NCBI GenBank assembly: GCA_964507045.1
Contig: CAZDOO010000004.1
Span: 1-64,000 of the forward strand
Direction of reading: 5' to 3'
DNA length: 64,000 bases
Source: UBA8199 sp964507045
GTDB taxonomy: Bacteria; Verrucomicrobiota; Verrucomicrobiia; Limisphaerales; UBA8199
Below the pieces are notes generated by a model. That model saw nothing but the letters and a program-made list of their open reading frames with translations, did no database searches and was not told the origin of the DNA. This document shows, piece after piece, positions 45,001 through 55,400 of this stretch. Within the stretch, counting starts at the first letter, position 1; each line of letters begins with the position of its first letter. Both the position numbers and the translations under genes were made by a program.

Positions 45001-47723
45001 AGGGTCACCACGGCGTTCGGCGCGTAGCTGGCCTGGTCGGGGCTCTTGCTGACCGTACCGCCGGCGGTGGCAGTAGCGGTGAGCGAGAAGTTGACGGTTA
45101 GCACCGCGTCGGCGCTGGTGCTGGCACCGATGATGTTGGTAATAACCACCGAGTAGGAACCCGCGTTGGCGGTTTGCGCGTTGGCCACAGTGTAGGCGGT
45201 GCCGGTGGCGCCGGCGATGGGGGCCGAATTGAACCGCCACTGGTAGCTCATGGGTGCCTTGTTGGTGGCCGTGACGGTGAAGGTCGCGCTTTGACCGGCA
45301 ATGACGGTTTGGCTCTGCGGCTGGGCGGTGATAACCGGCAGGGTGATATTCGTATCCACCACCAGCGTGGCGTTGGAGCTGAGCACGCTGCCATAGAGGT
45401 TGGTAACCAGCACCGAGTAATCGCCGGAATCAGCTCCCTGGAGATTGGCGCGCGCGTAAGCGCTGGCAGTCGCGCCGCCGATGTCCACCCCATTAAAGCG
45501 CCATTGGTAAGACAGCGGCGCGGTGCCCGTGGCCACAACGTTAAACGAAGCCGTTCCACCCAGCAGGACCGTCTGGCCCTGCGGCTGGGTGGTGATGGCG
45601 GGCGGAATCGGGGCGACGGCGACAGTCAGAATTGCATTTGAGCTGGTCGCGCTGCCTGCCGTGTTAGTCACGATCACGGAGTAGCTGCCCGCATCGGCAA
45701 ACTGCGCGTTGCCGCGGATGTAGGCGCTGGTGGTGGCACCGCTGAGGTTCGTGCCATTGAACCGCCACTGGTAGCTCAAGGGCGCCGTGCCCGAGACCGC
45801 GACGCTGAAGGTGGCAGCGGTGCCCTGGGTGACGGTCTGGCTCGACGGCTGGGCGGTGATCGTGGGCGGCACGATCACCGTTAACAGCGCATTCGAGCTG
45901 GTTGCCGTGCCATACGCATTGGTGATTACTACGGAGTAAGGCCCGGCGTCGGCAGGTTGCGCGTTGGCGCGGGTGTAACTGGACGCGGTCGCGCCGGAGA
46001 GGTTCGTGCCATGCCAGCGCCACTGGTAGGAGAGCGGCTCCGTGCCGCTGGCACCCACTGTGAAGGTGGCGCTCGCCCCCTGGCTGACCGTCTGGTCCTG
46101 GGGTTGGCTGGTGATCGAAGGCGGATTATTCGCCGGAGGATTGAGAGTCAAGTCGTAGCGCACGACATCGCCGGCGAGCACGATCGCGGTCACTGTTTGG
46201 GAAGTCATGCCGGTCTTGCTGACCGTTGTCGTATGCGGGATACCGACCGCCGTCGCCGGAACCAGCGTGGCCACATAGTAGCCATTGCCGTCGGTCTTGA
46301 CGGTGGACCAACCGGTCACGTTGACGGTGGCGTCGTCCACCGGGAGGCCGGTATTGTAGTCGGTGACGCGCCCCCACAAGATGCCTTCGGTCGCCGTCGC
46401 CGGATTGCGCCACGACATGGTGGGAGTAGACACCACAGTGGTGTTCACGTTGGCAGCGGCATACGCCCACCAATCGCTCGGCGTGCCGGAATTATTCGCG
46501 ACGGCGTAGGAATAGGTCGAGTAGCCCTTGAGCCCCTTGCTGCGGAGATAATAGATATGGTTGGCGATGGTGGCGTTGGGATTGAGATACGCACCGATGC
46601 CGGGGAAAACCTGCCGGTTGTACTGCCAGCACTCCGTAATGCGGTCCACCCAGTTGCTGATCGTGCTGGTGCTGTAGGTCTGCGGAATCACCGCATCCAC
46701 CCAGCCGTTTTGCAGCATCCTGGCCCAATCGCAGAAATAGAGATACGGCGTGGAGGTGGTAAAGTCGCAGGAAGCCGGCACCGGGCTGTAGGCGAGCGCG
46801 GCCGTGGTGTGGCGCAACGGCTGCCGCGGATTAGTCTTGATGGACTGCATCTCGGCCTGGACGCGGGCCATCAATTCGTTTTTGAACCGCCGGCGGTAGT
46901 TGGACCAGGCGGTGTCCGTGTTGCTGGGGGTGTAGGTGGAAGCGTAGCCGCTGTTGATGCGAAAACGAGCCAGGCCGGAACGGGCGTAATTAGCCTGGCT
47001 ATAAGCGGGATAATTGAAGCCCGCATTGTAGCCCGTGCCATTGATCTCGTCGTCCCAATTGATGCCGTCAATCGGGTAGTTGGTGACGAGCTCCTTCACA
47101 ATGCTGACGATGTATTCCTGCGCGTCAGGGGAACCCATATCAAGCACGTAGTTGCCGTCCACGGCTACCACCGCGTTGCCTTCGCTGTTGGCCAGGGGCG
47201 CAATGAACCATTCCGGGTGCGCGGCCAGAGTCGCGTTGCCGGCGGGCGGCCAGGCGGTCGAGACGCGATACATGGCGCCGCCGCTGCCGCCGATCCAGGC
47301 GTGAACTTCAATGCCGTTGGCATGCGCCTTTGTGCAAAGGTAGGCCAACGGATCGAAACTGGCGGTGACGCGCGAGGACCAGGGCACAATAGACGACTTC
47401 CAGTGCGCGCCATGCGAAGCAGCAGTGGTGCTATCCATGTAGCCAAGCACTTGGGCAACGACCACGTTGTAGCGGCCCGCGACCAGCGCCGCGACCATGG
47501 TATCCACGTCGGCCTGGCTGGTCAGCCCCACATGAAAGATATCCGCCCAGGCCGCCCGGAACTCTTCGGCGGCGCGGGAAGTCGTGCCGCCGGCAAACGA
47601 GAGCAGCGCGGCAAGCAGCAACACGCCCAAGCGCGTCCTGGACAGGCGCGGAAGTCTGGGATTCTCGACTTGGGGATGCGGGATCAGGGATTTCGGGCTG
47701 GAGCCCGGTGTTTCATTTGACAT
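42051..47723 (-). CDS. Giant secreted GHL10-like protein with Ig, InlB-B and two golvesin-like domains
   Basis: 1890 residues, the largest gene here. Seen in order: signal region (LGVLLLAALLSFAGGTTSRA); GHL10-type TIM barrel about 52-430 with FRAAWADIFHVG, AHANGIEVHAWIGG, PIDGINWDDEING (acidic residues at the end of a strand) and VDAVIPQTYS; carboxypeptidase-regulatory-like domain 442-528; four Ig-like domains; InlB-B 874-950; golvesin-like 951-1088; second InlB-B and golvesin-like to 1298; about six Ig-like domains 1307-1824; tail with YAVDGASNLTDWVELATVTN ending LYRVRLVP. GHL10 proteins are putative glycoside hydrolases whose substrates are mostly unknown. Two Ig units are near-identical 255-bp DNA repeats. 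Probably acts at the cell surface or outside the cell on a polysaccharide. Confidence 0.87.
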   Translation of the reverse strand: MSNETPGSSPKSLIPHPQVENPRLPRLSRTRLGVLLLAALLSFAGGTTSRAAEEFRAAWADIFHVGLTSQADVDTMVAALVAGRYNVVVAQVLGYMDSTTAASHGAHWKSSIVPWSSRVTASFDPLAYLCTKAHANGIEVHAWIGGSGGAMYRVSTAWPPAGNATLAAHPEWFIAPLANSEGNAVVAVDGNYVLDMGSPDAQEYIVSIVKELVTNYPIDGINWDDEINGTGYNAGFNYPAYSQANYARSGLARFRINSGYASTYTPSNTDTAWSNYRRRFKNELMARVQAEMQSIKTNPRQPLRHTTAALAYSPVPASCDFTTSTPYLYFCDWARMLQNGWVDAVIPQTYSTSTISNWVDRITECWQYNRQVFPGIGAYLNPNATIANHIYYLRSKGLKGYSTYSYAVANNSGTPSDWWAYAAANVNTTVVSTPTMSWRNPATATEGILWGRVTDYNTGLPVDDATVNVTGWSTVKTDGNGYYVATLVPATAVGIPHTTTVSKTGMTSQTVTAIVLAGDVVRYDLTLNPPANNPPSITSQPQDQTVSQGASATFTVGASGTEPLSYQWRWHGTNLSGATASSYTRANAQPADAGPYSVVITNAYGTATSSNALLTVIVPPTITAQPSSQTVTQGTAATFSVAVSGTAPLSYQWRFNGTNLSGATTSAYIRGNAQFADAGSYSVIVTNTAGSATSSNAILTVAVAPIPPAITTQPQGQTVLLGGTASFNVVATGTAPLSYQWRFNGVDIGGATASAYARANLQGADSGDYSVLVTNLYGSVLSSNATLVVDTNITLPVITAQPQSQTVIAGQSATFTVTATNKAPMSYQWRFNSAPIAGATGTAYTVANAQTANAGSYSVVITNIIGASTSADAVLTVNFSLTATATAGGTVSKSPDQASYAPNAVVTLTATTNAGYLFAGWSGDATGTDNPLSVTMTTNKTIAANFTGGDCLDIILDNTNAAVTFSGEWQAGTASTDKYGTDYRFASTAAGGVSNVIYRPYICAAGYYDVFIWYPQGSNRATNAPWSVVYDGGSINVPVNQQTNGGGWVAIGTALPFAQGTSGYVMLSNDTGYSGFVVLADAVRFVRITNITLTATAAGGGAVYKYPDQATYESDSMVSLIAAPVLGWNFTGWSGGASGTANPLMLTLTHPLSITANFTSTVADLIVDNTQATTTGSWTVRTTGTGYYSNNFQTAGTRTGSANATSTFTPAIVTAGNYDVYVWYPTPTDGTTSANAPFLISYDGGTTNVAVNQQTSQQTWRLLASGLKFAAGTSGYVQLANNTGESSRRVLADAVRWVYSANQSTAPVIIAQPLSQSADTGGAATFTASAAGTAPLGYQWRLNGTPIGGATDSAYTRSNLQPGDAGTYSLVVTNAVGSVASSNAVLTVILVNVAPAISEQPQDQNVNQGSPATFTVMATGTPAPAYQWRFNGTNISGATDSSYVLADAQPANAGGYSVVVTNVAGSVTSSNAMLSVNVAPALATQPQDQNVNQGSNAVFSVVATGTPAPSYQWRKNGTPIGGATGTSYTVADAQPGDAGSYSVVVSNIAGTVPSANAVLTVNVAPAITTQPADQNVNQTSNAVFSVEATGTPAPSYQWRKDGTPIGGATGTSYTVANAQPGDAGSYSVVVSNIAGTVPSANAVLTVNVAPAITTQPADQNVNQTSNAVFSVEATGTPAPAYQWRFNGTNISGATDSSYVLADAQPANAGSYSVVVSNVAGTVTSADAVLTVNVPPGITGQPQSVTVAIGSNVTFTVTATGTLPLGYQWRFNGTNLAAATDSAYTRADAQLADAGSYSVIVSNLAGMVTSDDAVLSVTQPAPPQIDSISLTSEGQIQLQVSGAPGCYAVDGASNLTDWVELATVTNTGSSFQYLDPETNLAQRLYRVRLVP
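42766..43275 (-). repeat. Two tandem, near-identical 255-bp Ig-coding units
   Basis: The sequence gtgatcgccggcgccacg recurs at 42766 and 43021. The 85-residue units (TTQPADQNVNQTSNAVFSVE start) differ at few positions; the flanking Ig units on both sides are more diverged. Confidence 0.85.
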
Positions 47724-47952
47724 AAGTTATCAGTTGTCGGGGTCGCTGCTTGCTTTCGGACGCCCACCCTCACCAGAGCACGGCTTGGAAGGCAAACGAC
47801 GTTGCCTACGGACATCCGGACGCAAGAACAACTAAACGGCACTTTCGCAATCGTATACTCTCTGACTTTTGCGCCAGAATCAAGCAGATTCAGGCGTTTC
47901 CACTATCCGGCCGACCGTTGGGAACAAGGGGGAATGCCCCGCTCCCGGGCGG

Positions 47953-50900
47953 CTACGGCACCAGGCGCACCCGGTAGAACCGCTGGGCCAGGTTGGTCTC
48001 GGGATCAAGATACTGGAAACTGCTGCCGGTATTGGTCACCGTCGCCAACTCCACCCAATCCGTCAGGTTGCTCGCCCCATCCACCGCGTAACAGCCGGGC
48101 GCGCCGCTGACCTGCAACTGAATCTGCCCTTCGGAGGTGAGGTTGATCGAGTCAATCTGAGGCGGTGCGGGTTGGGTGACGCTCAGCACGGCATCGTCGC
48201 TGGTCACCCTTCCCGCAAGGTTGGAAACGATCACGGAATAGTTGCCCGCATCGGCAATTTGGGCGTTGTTGCGCGTGTAGGCACTGGCCGTCTCGCTGGC
48301 CAGGTTTGTGCCGTTAAAGCGCCACTGGTAGGCCAGCGGCAGGGTGCCCGTGGCAGTCACCGTGAAGGTGGCGTTGCTGCCGGCACTCACGCTGAGGCTC
48401 GCGGGCTGTGCCGTGATTTCCGGCGGCACATTAACTGTGAGGGTTGCATTCGAACTGGTGACTTGGCCGGCCACGTTGAGCACTTCAACGAAGTAGCTGC
48501 CGGCGGCCGCCGACTGCACGTTGGTAAGCGTGAGCACACTGTTGGTCGCGTCGGCCAGGGGCAAACCGCCTAAGTACCACTGGTAAGCCAGCGGCGCCGT
48601 GCCGGCAGCGGTCACGGCGAAAGTGGCGTTCGCGCTCTGGTTCACGGTCAGCCCCTGCGGCTGAGTCGTGATCGAGGGCGGCACGTTGACCGTCAGGACC
48701 GCATCCGAACTGGTCACACTGCCGGCCACATTGGTGATAACGACGGAGTAGCTGCCGGCATCGGCAGGCTGGACATTGTTGCGGCCATAACTGCTGGCGG
48801 TGGCCCCGGCGATGCTCGCGCCATTCAAAAGCCACTGGTAGGCAAGCGGCGCTGTTCCGGTCGCAGTGACGCTGAAGGTAGCCGCCGCGCCGGCGATGAT
48901 AGATTGATTCTGAGGCTCGGCGGTAACCACGGGCGGCGTAAAGGGAGTAACCAAGATGAACTTCGCCGCGTCGGCGCTGACTGACTTGGCATCCAGAGAA
49001 TCGTTACCCAGCTCGACGTAACCACCCGTGCCGGCGGCAAAAGGCAGGTTCGTGCCCACTTGGAACCAGCCGCCCTGGTTGGGTGTGGCGGAGTATTGGT
49101 TTTGGGAGCTGCTGACGCTCCCGCCGCGGTAGTAGACCCTGTAGGTAGCGTTCGTATTCCGGTTCGAACCGATCTGGTAGAAGACATAGACATCATAGAA
49201 GCCGGCGGTCGCAATAGTCGGCGTCCAGCGGCAACTCCGGGTAATGGAGGAACTGCCCGAGCCGGCGTAGTAGAGATAGTTAGAACCGATCTTAGGCACC
49301 TCGGCAATTGATCCCGCGTTCCACGACCCGCTGGGGGAGGTGTTCGACCAGCCTGGGTCGGTATTATCAATGCCGATTTCCACGATGGTGCTGACAAAGA
49401 TAGCGTTGATCGTCTTGTTGGTAGTCAGGGTAACCAGCAGGGGGTTGTTGGTACCGCTGGCGCCGCCAGACCAGCCACCGAAGACGTAGTTCGAGTTGGC
49501 GCTGGCGGTTAGCGTCACAACCGCATTGGGGGCATAGCTGGTCTGATCGGGGCTCTTGCCGACCGAGCCGCCGGTGCCGGCGGTGACAGCAAGCGAGAAG
49601 TTGACGGTCAGCACCGCGTCGGTGCTGGTAGTGGCGCCGATGACGTTGGTAACGACCACCGAGTAGGAGCCCGCGTTATCGGTCTGGGCATTGGCCAGGG
49701 TATAGGCGCTGGCCGTTGCTCCGGCGATCGGCACGGCATTGAATCGCCACTGATAACTCAGGGCGGCCTTGTTGGTGGCCGTCACAGTAAAGGTCACGCT
49801 CTGGCCGGCAATAACTGTCTGGCTTTGCGGCTGCGCGGTGATCGCCGGCAGCGGGATGTTTGTGTCCACCACGAGCGTAGCGTTGGAGCTGAGCAGGCTC
49901 CCGTAGGCATTGGTGATCAGCACGGAATACTCGCCGGCATCCGTGGCCTGGACGTTGGCCTTGGTGTAGACGCTGGTGGTGGCACCACTGATGTCCGCGC
50001 CGTCTAGCTGCCACTGGTAAGCCAGCGGGATGCCTCCCGTGGCCAGAACATTAAACGAGGCGGTTCCTCCCAGGATGACCATCTGGCCCTGAGGCTGGGT
50101 GGTAATGGCGGGCGGGGTCGGGGGAACGATGACAGTCAGGAGGGCGTTCGAGCTGGTGGCAGTGCCGGCGGAGTTGGAAACGATCACCGAGTAGCTGCCA
50201 GCATCGGCCAGTTGGGCATTGCTACGAGTGTAGCTGCTGGCGGTCGCGCTGCCGATATTCGTGCCGTTCAGCCGCCACTGGTAGCCGAAGGGCATCGTGC
50301 CGGAAGCATCCACGGTAAACGTCGCGCTCAGCCCCTGGGTGACAGTCTGGCTCAGCGGTTGAGTGGTGATGGTCGGAGGCACGATCACGGTTAGAATGGC
50401 ATTCGAACTGGTCACCGTACCGTAAGCATTGGTGACAACCACCGAATACGGCCCGGCATCAGCCGGCTGCACACTGGCCCGCGTATAACTCGAGGCCGTT
50501 GCACCAGCGATGTTGGTGGCATGCAGCCGCCACTGGTAGTAGAGCGGCGTGCTGCCGCTGGCGGCAACGGTGAAGTTGGCATTAGCGCCCTGGCTGACAC
50601 TCTTGCTCGCCGGCTGGGTCGTGATCGAGGGGGGGGTGTTCGCCCCCAGGACCAAGTCCACTTGGTACATGTTGCCGGTGACCGCCCCGATGGCGACGGT
50701 GGCTGTCCCGCTGGCGCTGGGATAGCCGCTCAGGCTGGCGGTCACGGTATAGGTGCCGACCGGCAGATCAATAAAGGCGTAGAATCCCGTCCCGTCCACA
50801 TACATGGTGCGATTGGTGGGGCCGGTGATGCTCACCGTGGCGCCGTCCGCCCAGGCACCCGTGCCGGCAATGGTGATCGTGCCCATCAGGTGGCCCTTGG

Positions 50901-52170
50901 TGGGCGCTGTCTTCCAAGGCATGTCGGGGATGTCGTCCCAAGTCGGGGTGACGGACGACACCAGCGAAGGACTGAACCCAGACCAACTGCCGCTCGAGTA
51001 CGGCGTCCGCTGGGAGTAACCACAGAATCCCTGCGCGTAGTTGCCCGCCGGGGACGCGTCGCGGGTCATCAGAATCTCACTGATGGCGTTGGCAAGCGAG
51101 TTGAGGTAAATGCCCGGCCCGATGATCATCTGGCGGTTGAACTTGCGATCCTTCTCGAAGTTCATCCACTTTGTGTAGTCAGTCGGCAGGCTGGCCCAGT
51201 TGTAGTAGGTCATTGGGACCGCCAAATCCACAATCCCTTCCTGCATCCAGCTATCCCAGTCGGAATAGACATCATAGTAAGGACGCGTGGCCTGGAAACC
51301 GGCCCGAGTTGAGGTGGTGGGCGAAGGATTCCAAGTGACAAACGCCCCGGACTGCTTGACCGACGGCTTGCTCTTCTGAATCCGCGCATAAACCTGCCGC
51401 ACCAGCGCGGTGACCTGGTCGCGGCGCCACTGTTTGAACTGCTCGGTCGTAGAGGCGGGCTGCCCGGTTAAACCGTAGCGGGCATTGTAGCGGGCGATGC
51501 TGGTCGGATTGTAGCCCTGGTTGTTGGCGGTGAAGCGGATGTAATCGTAGTGGAGGCCGTCAATGTTGAAGTTGTTCACTAGGTCCATCGCGACGTTAAC
51601 CGTGTATTGGAGGCACAGGGGATGGCCGGGATCGAACGCCTGGTCATCCGTCTCGGCGCCGGAGTCATCCCGCGTCGGCCAGTAGTTGTCGAAGCTGGTG
51701 AGGCTGCCGGTCGGCGTGTCGCTGTGCAGCGAATAGACCGTGCCGCCGCTGCTGCGAAAGGTGACGATCCAGGCGTGCACCTCGATGCGCTTCTTGCCAC
51801 CCGTGGTGTCGTGGGCCGCATTAATCATCGCCTGCAGGGCGTTGAAATTGCCGGAGGTGAAGTACGGCTCGCCCATGCTGGAAGGATAGCAGGCGTCGCA
51901 ATTACGCCGCACCTGGACAAAGACGGCGTTGCAGTTGGCGTCACGAATCTGACCGCCGGTACTGGTGCCAACCGTGCCCAGCAGGGTATCCACCTGGCTT
52001 TGGGTCAGGAAGCCGGTGCCCCAGGCATCCACCCAGAACGCCCGATACTCGGTCGCGCCGGCCGGATTGGCCGAACCGACCAGGAGCAGCACCAGCCACA
52101 TGGCCACCCCGCTCAGAATAAGGCGCGGAAAGAAGGTTCCGCCGGCGACCCCGTTCACACTTAAGTTCAT
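47953..52170 (-). CDS. Giant secreted GHL10-like protein with Ig, InlB-B and golvesin-like domains
   Basis: About 1405 residues. Seen: membrane-type signal (LILSGVAMWLVLLLVGSANP); GHL10-like domain about 38-413 with YRAFWVDAWGTGFLTQSQVD, VHAWIVTFRSSGG, NIDGLHYDYIRFTANNQGYN and DLAVPMTYYNW, better matched to canonical GHL10/DUF187 (IDGLHYDYIR-F) than its neighbour; carboxypeptidase-regulatory-like domain 420-507 (DLPVGTYTVTASLSGYPSAS); Ig-like domains; InlB-B 860-927; golvesin-like 928-1070; four Ig-like domains; tail ending FYRVRLVP. Start: ATG 52170 has GAGGAG about 5 bp upstream, a rare strong Shine-Dalgarno here, so I prefer it over ATG 52209. The final 300 bp are almost identical to those of the 42051-47723 gene. 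Confidence 0.88.
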   Translation of the reverse strand: MNLSVNGVAGGTFFPRLILSGVAMWLVLLLVGSANPAGATEYRAFWVDAWGTGFLTQSQVDTLLGTVGTSTGGQIRDANCNAVFVQVRRNCDACYPSSMGEPYFTSGNFNALQAMINAAHDTTGGKKRIEVHAWIVTFRSSGGTVYSLHSDTPTGSLTSFDNYWPTRDDSGAETDDQAFDPGHPLCLQYTVNVAMDLVNNFNIDGLHYDYIRFTANNQGYNPTSIARYNARYGLTGQPASTTEQFKQWRRDQVTALVRQVYARIQKSKPSVKQSGAFVTWNPSPTTSTRAGFQATRPYYDVYSDWDSWMQEGIVDLAVPMTYYNWASLPTDYTKWMNFEKDRKFNRQMIIGPGIYLNSLANAISEILMTRDASPAGNYAQGFCGYSQRTPYSSGSWSGFSPSLVSSVTPTWDDIPDMPWKTAPTKGHLMGTITIAGTGAWADGATVSITGPTNRTMYVDGTGFYAFIDLPVGTYTVTASLSGYPSASGTATVAIGAVTGNMYQVDLVLGANTPPSITTQPASKSVSQGANANFTVAASGSTPLYYQWRLHATNIAGATASSYTRASVQPADAGPYSVVVTNAYGTVTSSNAILTVIVPPTITTQPLSQTVTQGLSATFTVDASGTMPFGYQWRLNGTNIGSATASSYTRSNAQLADAGSYSVIVSNSAGTATSSNALLTVIVPPTPPAITTQPQGQMVILGGTASFNVLATGGIPLAYQWQLDGADISGATTSVYTKANVQATDAGEYSVLITNAYGSLLSSNATLVVDTNIPLPAITAQPQSQTVIAGQSVTFTVTATNKAALSYQWRFNAVPIAGATASAYTLANAQTDNAGSYSVVVTNVIGATTSTDAVLTVNFSLAVTAGTGGSVGKSPDQTSYAPNAVVTLTASANSNYVFGGWSGGASGTNNPLLVTLTTNKTINAIFVSTIVEIGIDNTDPGWSNTSPSGSWNAGSIAEVPKIGSNYLYYAGSGSSSITRSCRWTPTIATAGFYDVYVFYQIGSNRNTNATYRVYYRGGSVSSSQNQYSATPNQGGWFQVGTNLPFAAGTGGYVELGNDSLDAKSVSADAAKFILVTPFTPPVVTAEPQNQSIIAGAAATFSVTATGTAPLAYQWLLNGASIAGATASSYGRNNVQPADAGSYSVVITNVAGSVTSSDAVLTVNVPPSITTQPQGLTVNQSANATFAVTAAGTAPLAYQWYLGGLPLADATNSVLTLTNVQSAAAGSYFVEVLNVAGQVTSSNATLTVNVPPEITAQPASLSVSAGSNATFTVTATGTLPLAYQWRFNGTNLASETASAYTRNNAQIADAGNYSVIVSNLAGRVTSDDAVLSVTQPAPPQIDSINLTSEGQIQLQVSGAPGCYAVDGASNLTDWVELATVTNTGSSFQYLDPETNLAQRFYRVRLVP

Positions 52171-52438
52171 CCCCGCTCCTCTGTGGTTCAACGGTTGGTT
52201 CTTCATCATATAGTTCGGGTTGCTTGTAACATGAGTGCTGACTGGTTCTATTATTCCGGCGACTGCTGGCTACTAGGCGCGCCATCACACAGCCGCACGG
52301 CCTGGAGGATTCGCACGACGCCGGCAAAAGACATCCGCGACCAGCAACGACTGCAGGGCAGACGGGCCAGCTTGATCCTGTTGGGCGAGCCGGTTGGCAT
52401 CAAGCAAAATTCCATCGCGACTTGTACGGATAGAGCGG

Positions 52439-55400
52439 CTACGGAACCAACCGCACCCGGTAGAAACGCTCGGTCAGACCGGTCTCCGGATCCAAGTACT
52501 GGAAGCCGCTGCCACTGTTGGTGACCCGGGCCAACTCCGCCCAATCCGTCAGGTTGCTAGCCCCGTCCACGGCGTAGTGGCCGGGCGCACCGCTGACCTG
52601 CAACTGGGCCCGGCCTTCAGCGGTGAGGCTGATCGAGTCAATACGAGGCGGCACCGGTTGGACAACCGCGAGCATCGCCTCGGCGCTGGTCACCGTCCCG
52701 GCAAGGTTGGAGATCACCACCGAGTAGCTGCCGGCGTCGGCTGCTTGCGCGTTAACGCGCGTGTAGCTGGACACCGAAGCGCCGGCGATGTTAGTCCCGT
52801 TGAACCGCCACTGGTAATCGAGCGGGGCGGTGCCCGTGGCGGTGACCGCAAAGGTCACATTGCTGCCGGGCGCAGCGGATACGTCTTGCGGCTGCGCGGT
52901 GATGGCGGGAGGCACATTCACCGTGAGGACGGCGTTGGAACTGGTCACACTGCCGGCCACATTCGAGACCATCACCGCATAGCTGCCGGCATCGTCCGGC
53001 TGTGCGTTATTCCGGGTATAACTGCTAGCCGTGGCGTCGGCAATGTTCGTGCCGGCGAACACCCACTGGTAAGCCAGCGGGGCGGTGCCCGTGGCGATGA
53101 CCGCAAAGGTGACATTGCTGCCGGCAACCACCATCACGCTCTGGGGTTGGGTGGTAATGCCCGGCGGCACGTTGAAGCTAAGCGTCGCGGTGAGGCTGGT
53201 CGCGCTGCCCAGGGAATTCGTCACCATCACCGAGTAGCTGCCGGCGTCGGACGCCTCCGCGCTGGCGCGCGTATAGGCGGTCGCAGTGGCGCCGGAGATG
53301 TTGGTCCCGTTGAACCGCCACTGGTAGCTCAACGGCGGCGTTCCGACCGCCGTCACCGTAAACGTGGCGTTGCTCCCTTGATTAATAAGCAGGCTTTGCG
53401 GGTTTGCGGTAATGGTCGGCGGGGCGATCACGGTGAGGATGGCGTTCGCGCTGGTGGCTGTGCCCAGGGTATTGGACACCACGACCGAGTAAGTCCCCGC
53501 GCTCACTATCTGCACCTCCGGCAAGGCGAGCACCGCGCCGGTGGCGCCGGGAACGTTCGTCCCATTGCACCGCCACTGATAACTCATCGGCTGCACGCCG
53601 GTTGCGATGGCAGCCAGCTTGACGGTTGTGCCGGACGCCACCAGCCGGGAGACCGGCTGCACGGCAAACCACGGCGCCCCATCGCCCTCCACGGCGAGGC
53701 TGTGATAACCGCCGGCGGCAACCGCCACGCCGTTGGCCAGCGGGCCGGGGGTATTGGTCTGCCCGTTGTTGTTGTAACCCCAGGCTACGACGGTACCGTC
53801 CGCCTTCAGCGCCAGGCTGTGGTAGAAACCCGCCGCCAGCGCGGCCACGTTGGTGACTCCGCCGGGCACCTGCGCCTGGCCGAAGTCCGGGCTGCCGCCG
53901 GTGTCGTTGGTGCCCGCGCCCCAGGCGGTCACCGTCCCGTCCGCTTTCAACGCCAGGCTGTGGTAGCCGCCGCCGGCAATCGCCACGACATCGCTCAGTC
54001 CCGCGGGCACTTGGGATTGGCCGAATTCCGGGGTGCTGCCCGTGTAGCTGGTGCCCGCGCCCCACGCCACCACCGTGCCATCCGACTTCAACGCCAGGCT
54101 GTGATAAACCCCGGCGGCAATCGCCACCACATTGCTCAAGCCTGCCGGCACGGCGCATTGGCCAAAGTGCGGGCTCGAGCCGGTGTTGGTGCCTGCGCCC
54201 CACGCCACCACGGTGCCGTTGGACTTCAGCGCCAGACTGTGATAAGCGCCGGCAGCAATGGCCGCGATGCCGGTTGCCGCGGGCGGCACAATCGCCTGGC
54301 CATAGTGCGGACTGGCCCCGGTATAGCTTGTCCCGGCCCCCCAGGCGGCCACGGTCCCGTCGGCCTTCAACGCCAGGCTGTGGTAGGCGCCGCCAGCCAA
54401 TCCCACCACGTCGGCCAATCCGCCGGGCACAATCGTCTGGCCATAGTGCGGGTTAAGCCCCGAGTTGGTCCAGCCAGCGCCCCAGGCGGTCACCGTCCCA
54501 TCCGCCTTCAACACCAGGCTGTGGTAAAGCCCGCCGGCCACCCCGGCTACGCTGGTCAACTCCGGCGGTATGTCGGCCTGGGTGTGAACATTATGGCCCC
54601 ACCCCGCCAGCGGCCAGAGTGCCAGCACCGCGTTCGAGCTGACCGTGTCGCCATAGGTATTGCCCACCACCACCGAGTAATTCCGCATGTCGGCGGCTTG
54701 CGCCTTGGCGACCACCAGGCTCGCATTGGTTACCCCGCTGAACTTGCTGCCATTGGCCAGGTTGGTCCCGTCTCGCTTCCACTGAAAGGTCAATGTTCCC
54801 TGACCGATCGCTCCCACCGTGAACGTGGCCGCCGCGCTGGCGCTGACCGTCTGGCTGGTTGGCTGCGTCACGATGCCGGGCCGGAACGGCGCGACGAGCG
54901 CGGCGCTCAAGCTCACGTCCCAACCGTTGCCGTTGCTTACCACCATCGAGTAGTTGCCCATGTCCTCCCATTGCACATTCGCCACGGTCAGACTGGGGGT
55001 CTGGGCGCCGCTGATATTGCCGCCGTCCGCCAGGTTCACGCCGGCTTTCATCCACTGGTAAGTCAGCGTCGGGCTGCCCACCGCGCTGGCATTGAAAACC
55101 GCCGTCCCGCCCGCCGCGACGCTCTGGCTCTGCGGCTGAGTGGAGATGCACGGATCCCGGAAGCTCAGGAACGCCGTCTCGCTGACGTTCGTGCCATAGG
55201 GACTGGACACCACCACATCATACGGGCCGGCCTTGGACGGCTGCACGTCGCTCACCGTGTAGCTGGATGCCGTGGCCCCCGAGATGTTGGTGCCGTTGCT
55301 GCGCCATTGGTATTGCAGCGTGCCGGTGCCAACCGCGGTGACGCTGAACGTGGCGTTCATCCCCGAGCCCGCCCCCGTGTCCGCCGGCTGAACCAGGATC

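Noticed and set aside
42250..48950. Regularly spaced similar sequences as a CRISPR array
   Set aside because: The period (about 250-260 bp) and the open coding frame show Ig-domain repeats, not short repeats with unique spacers.
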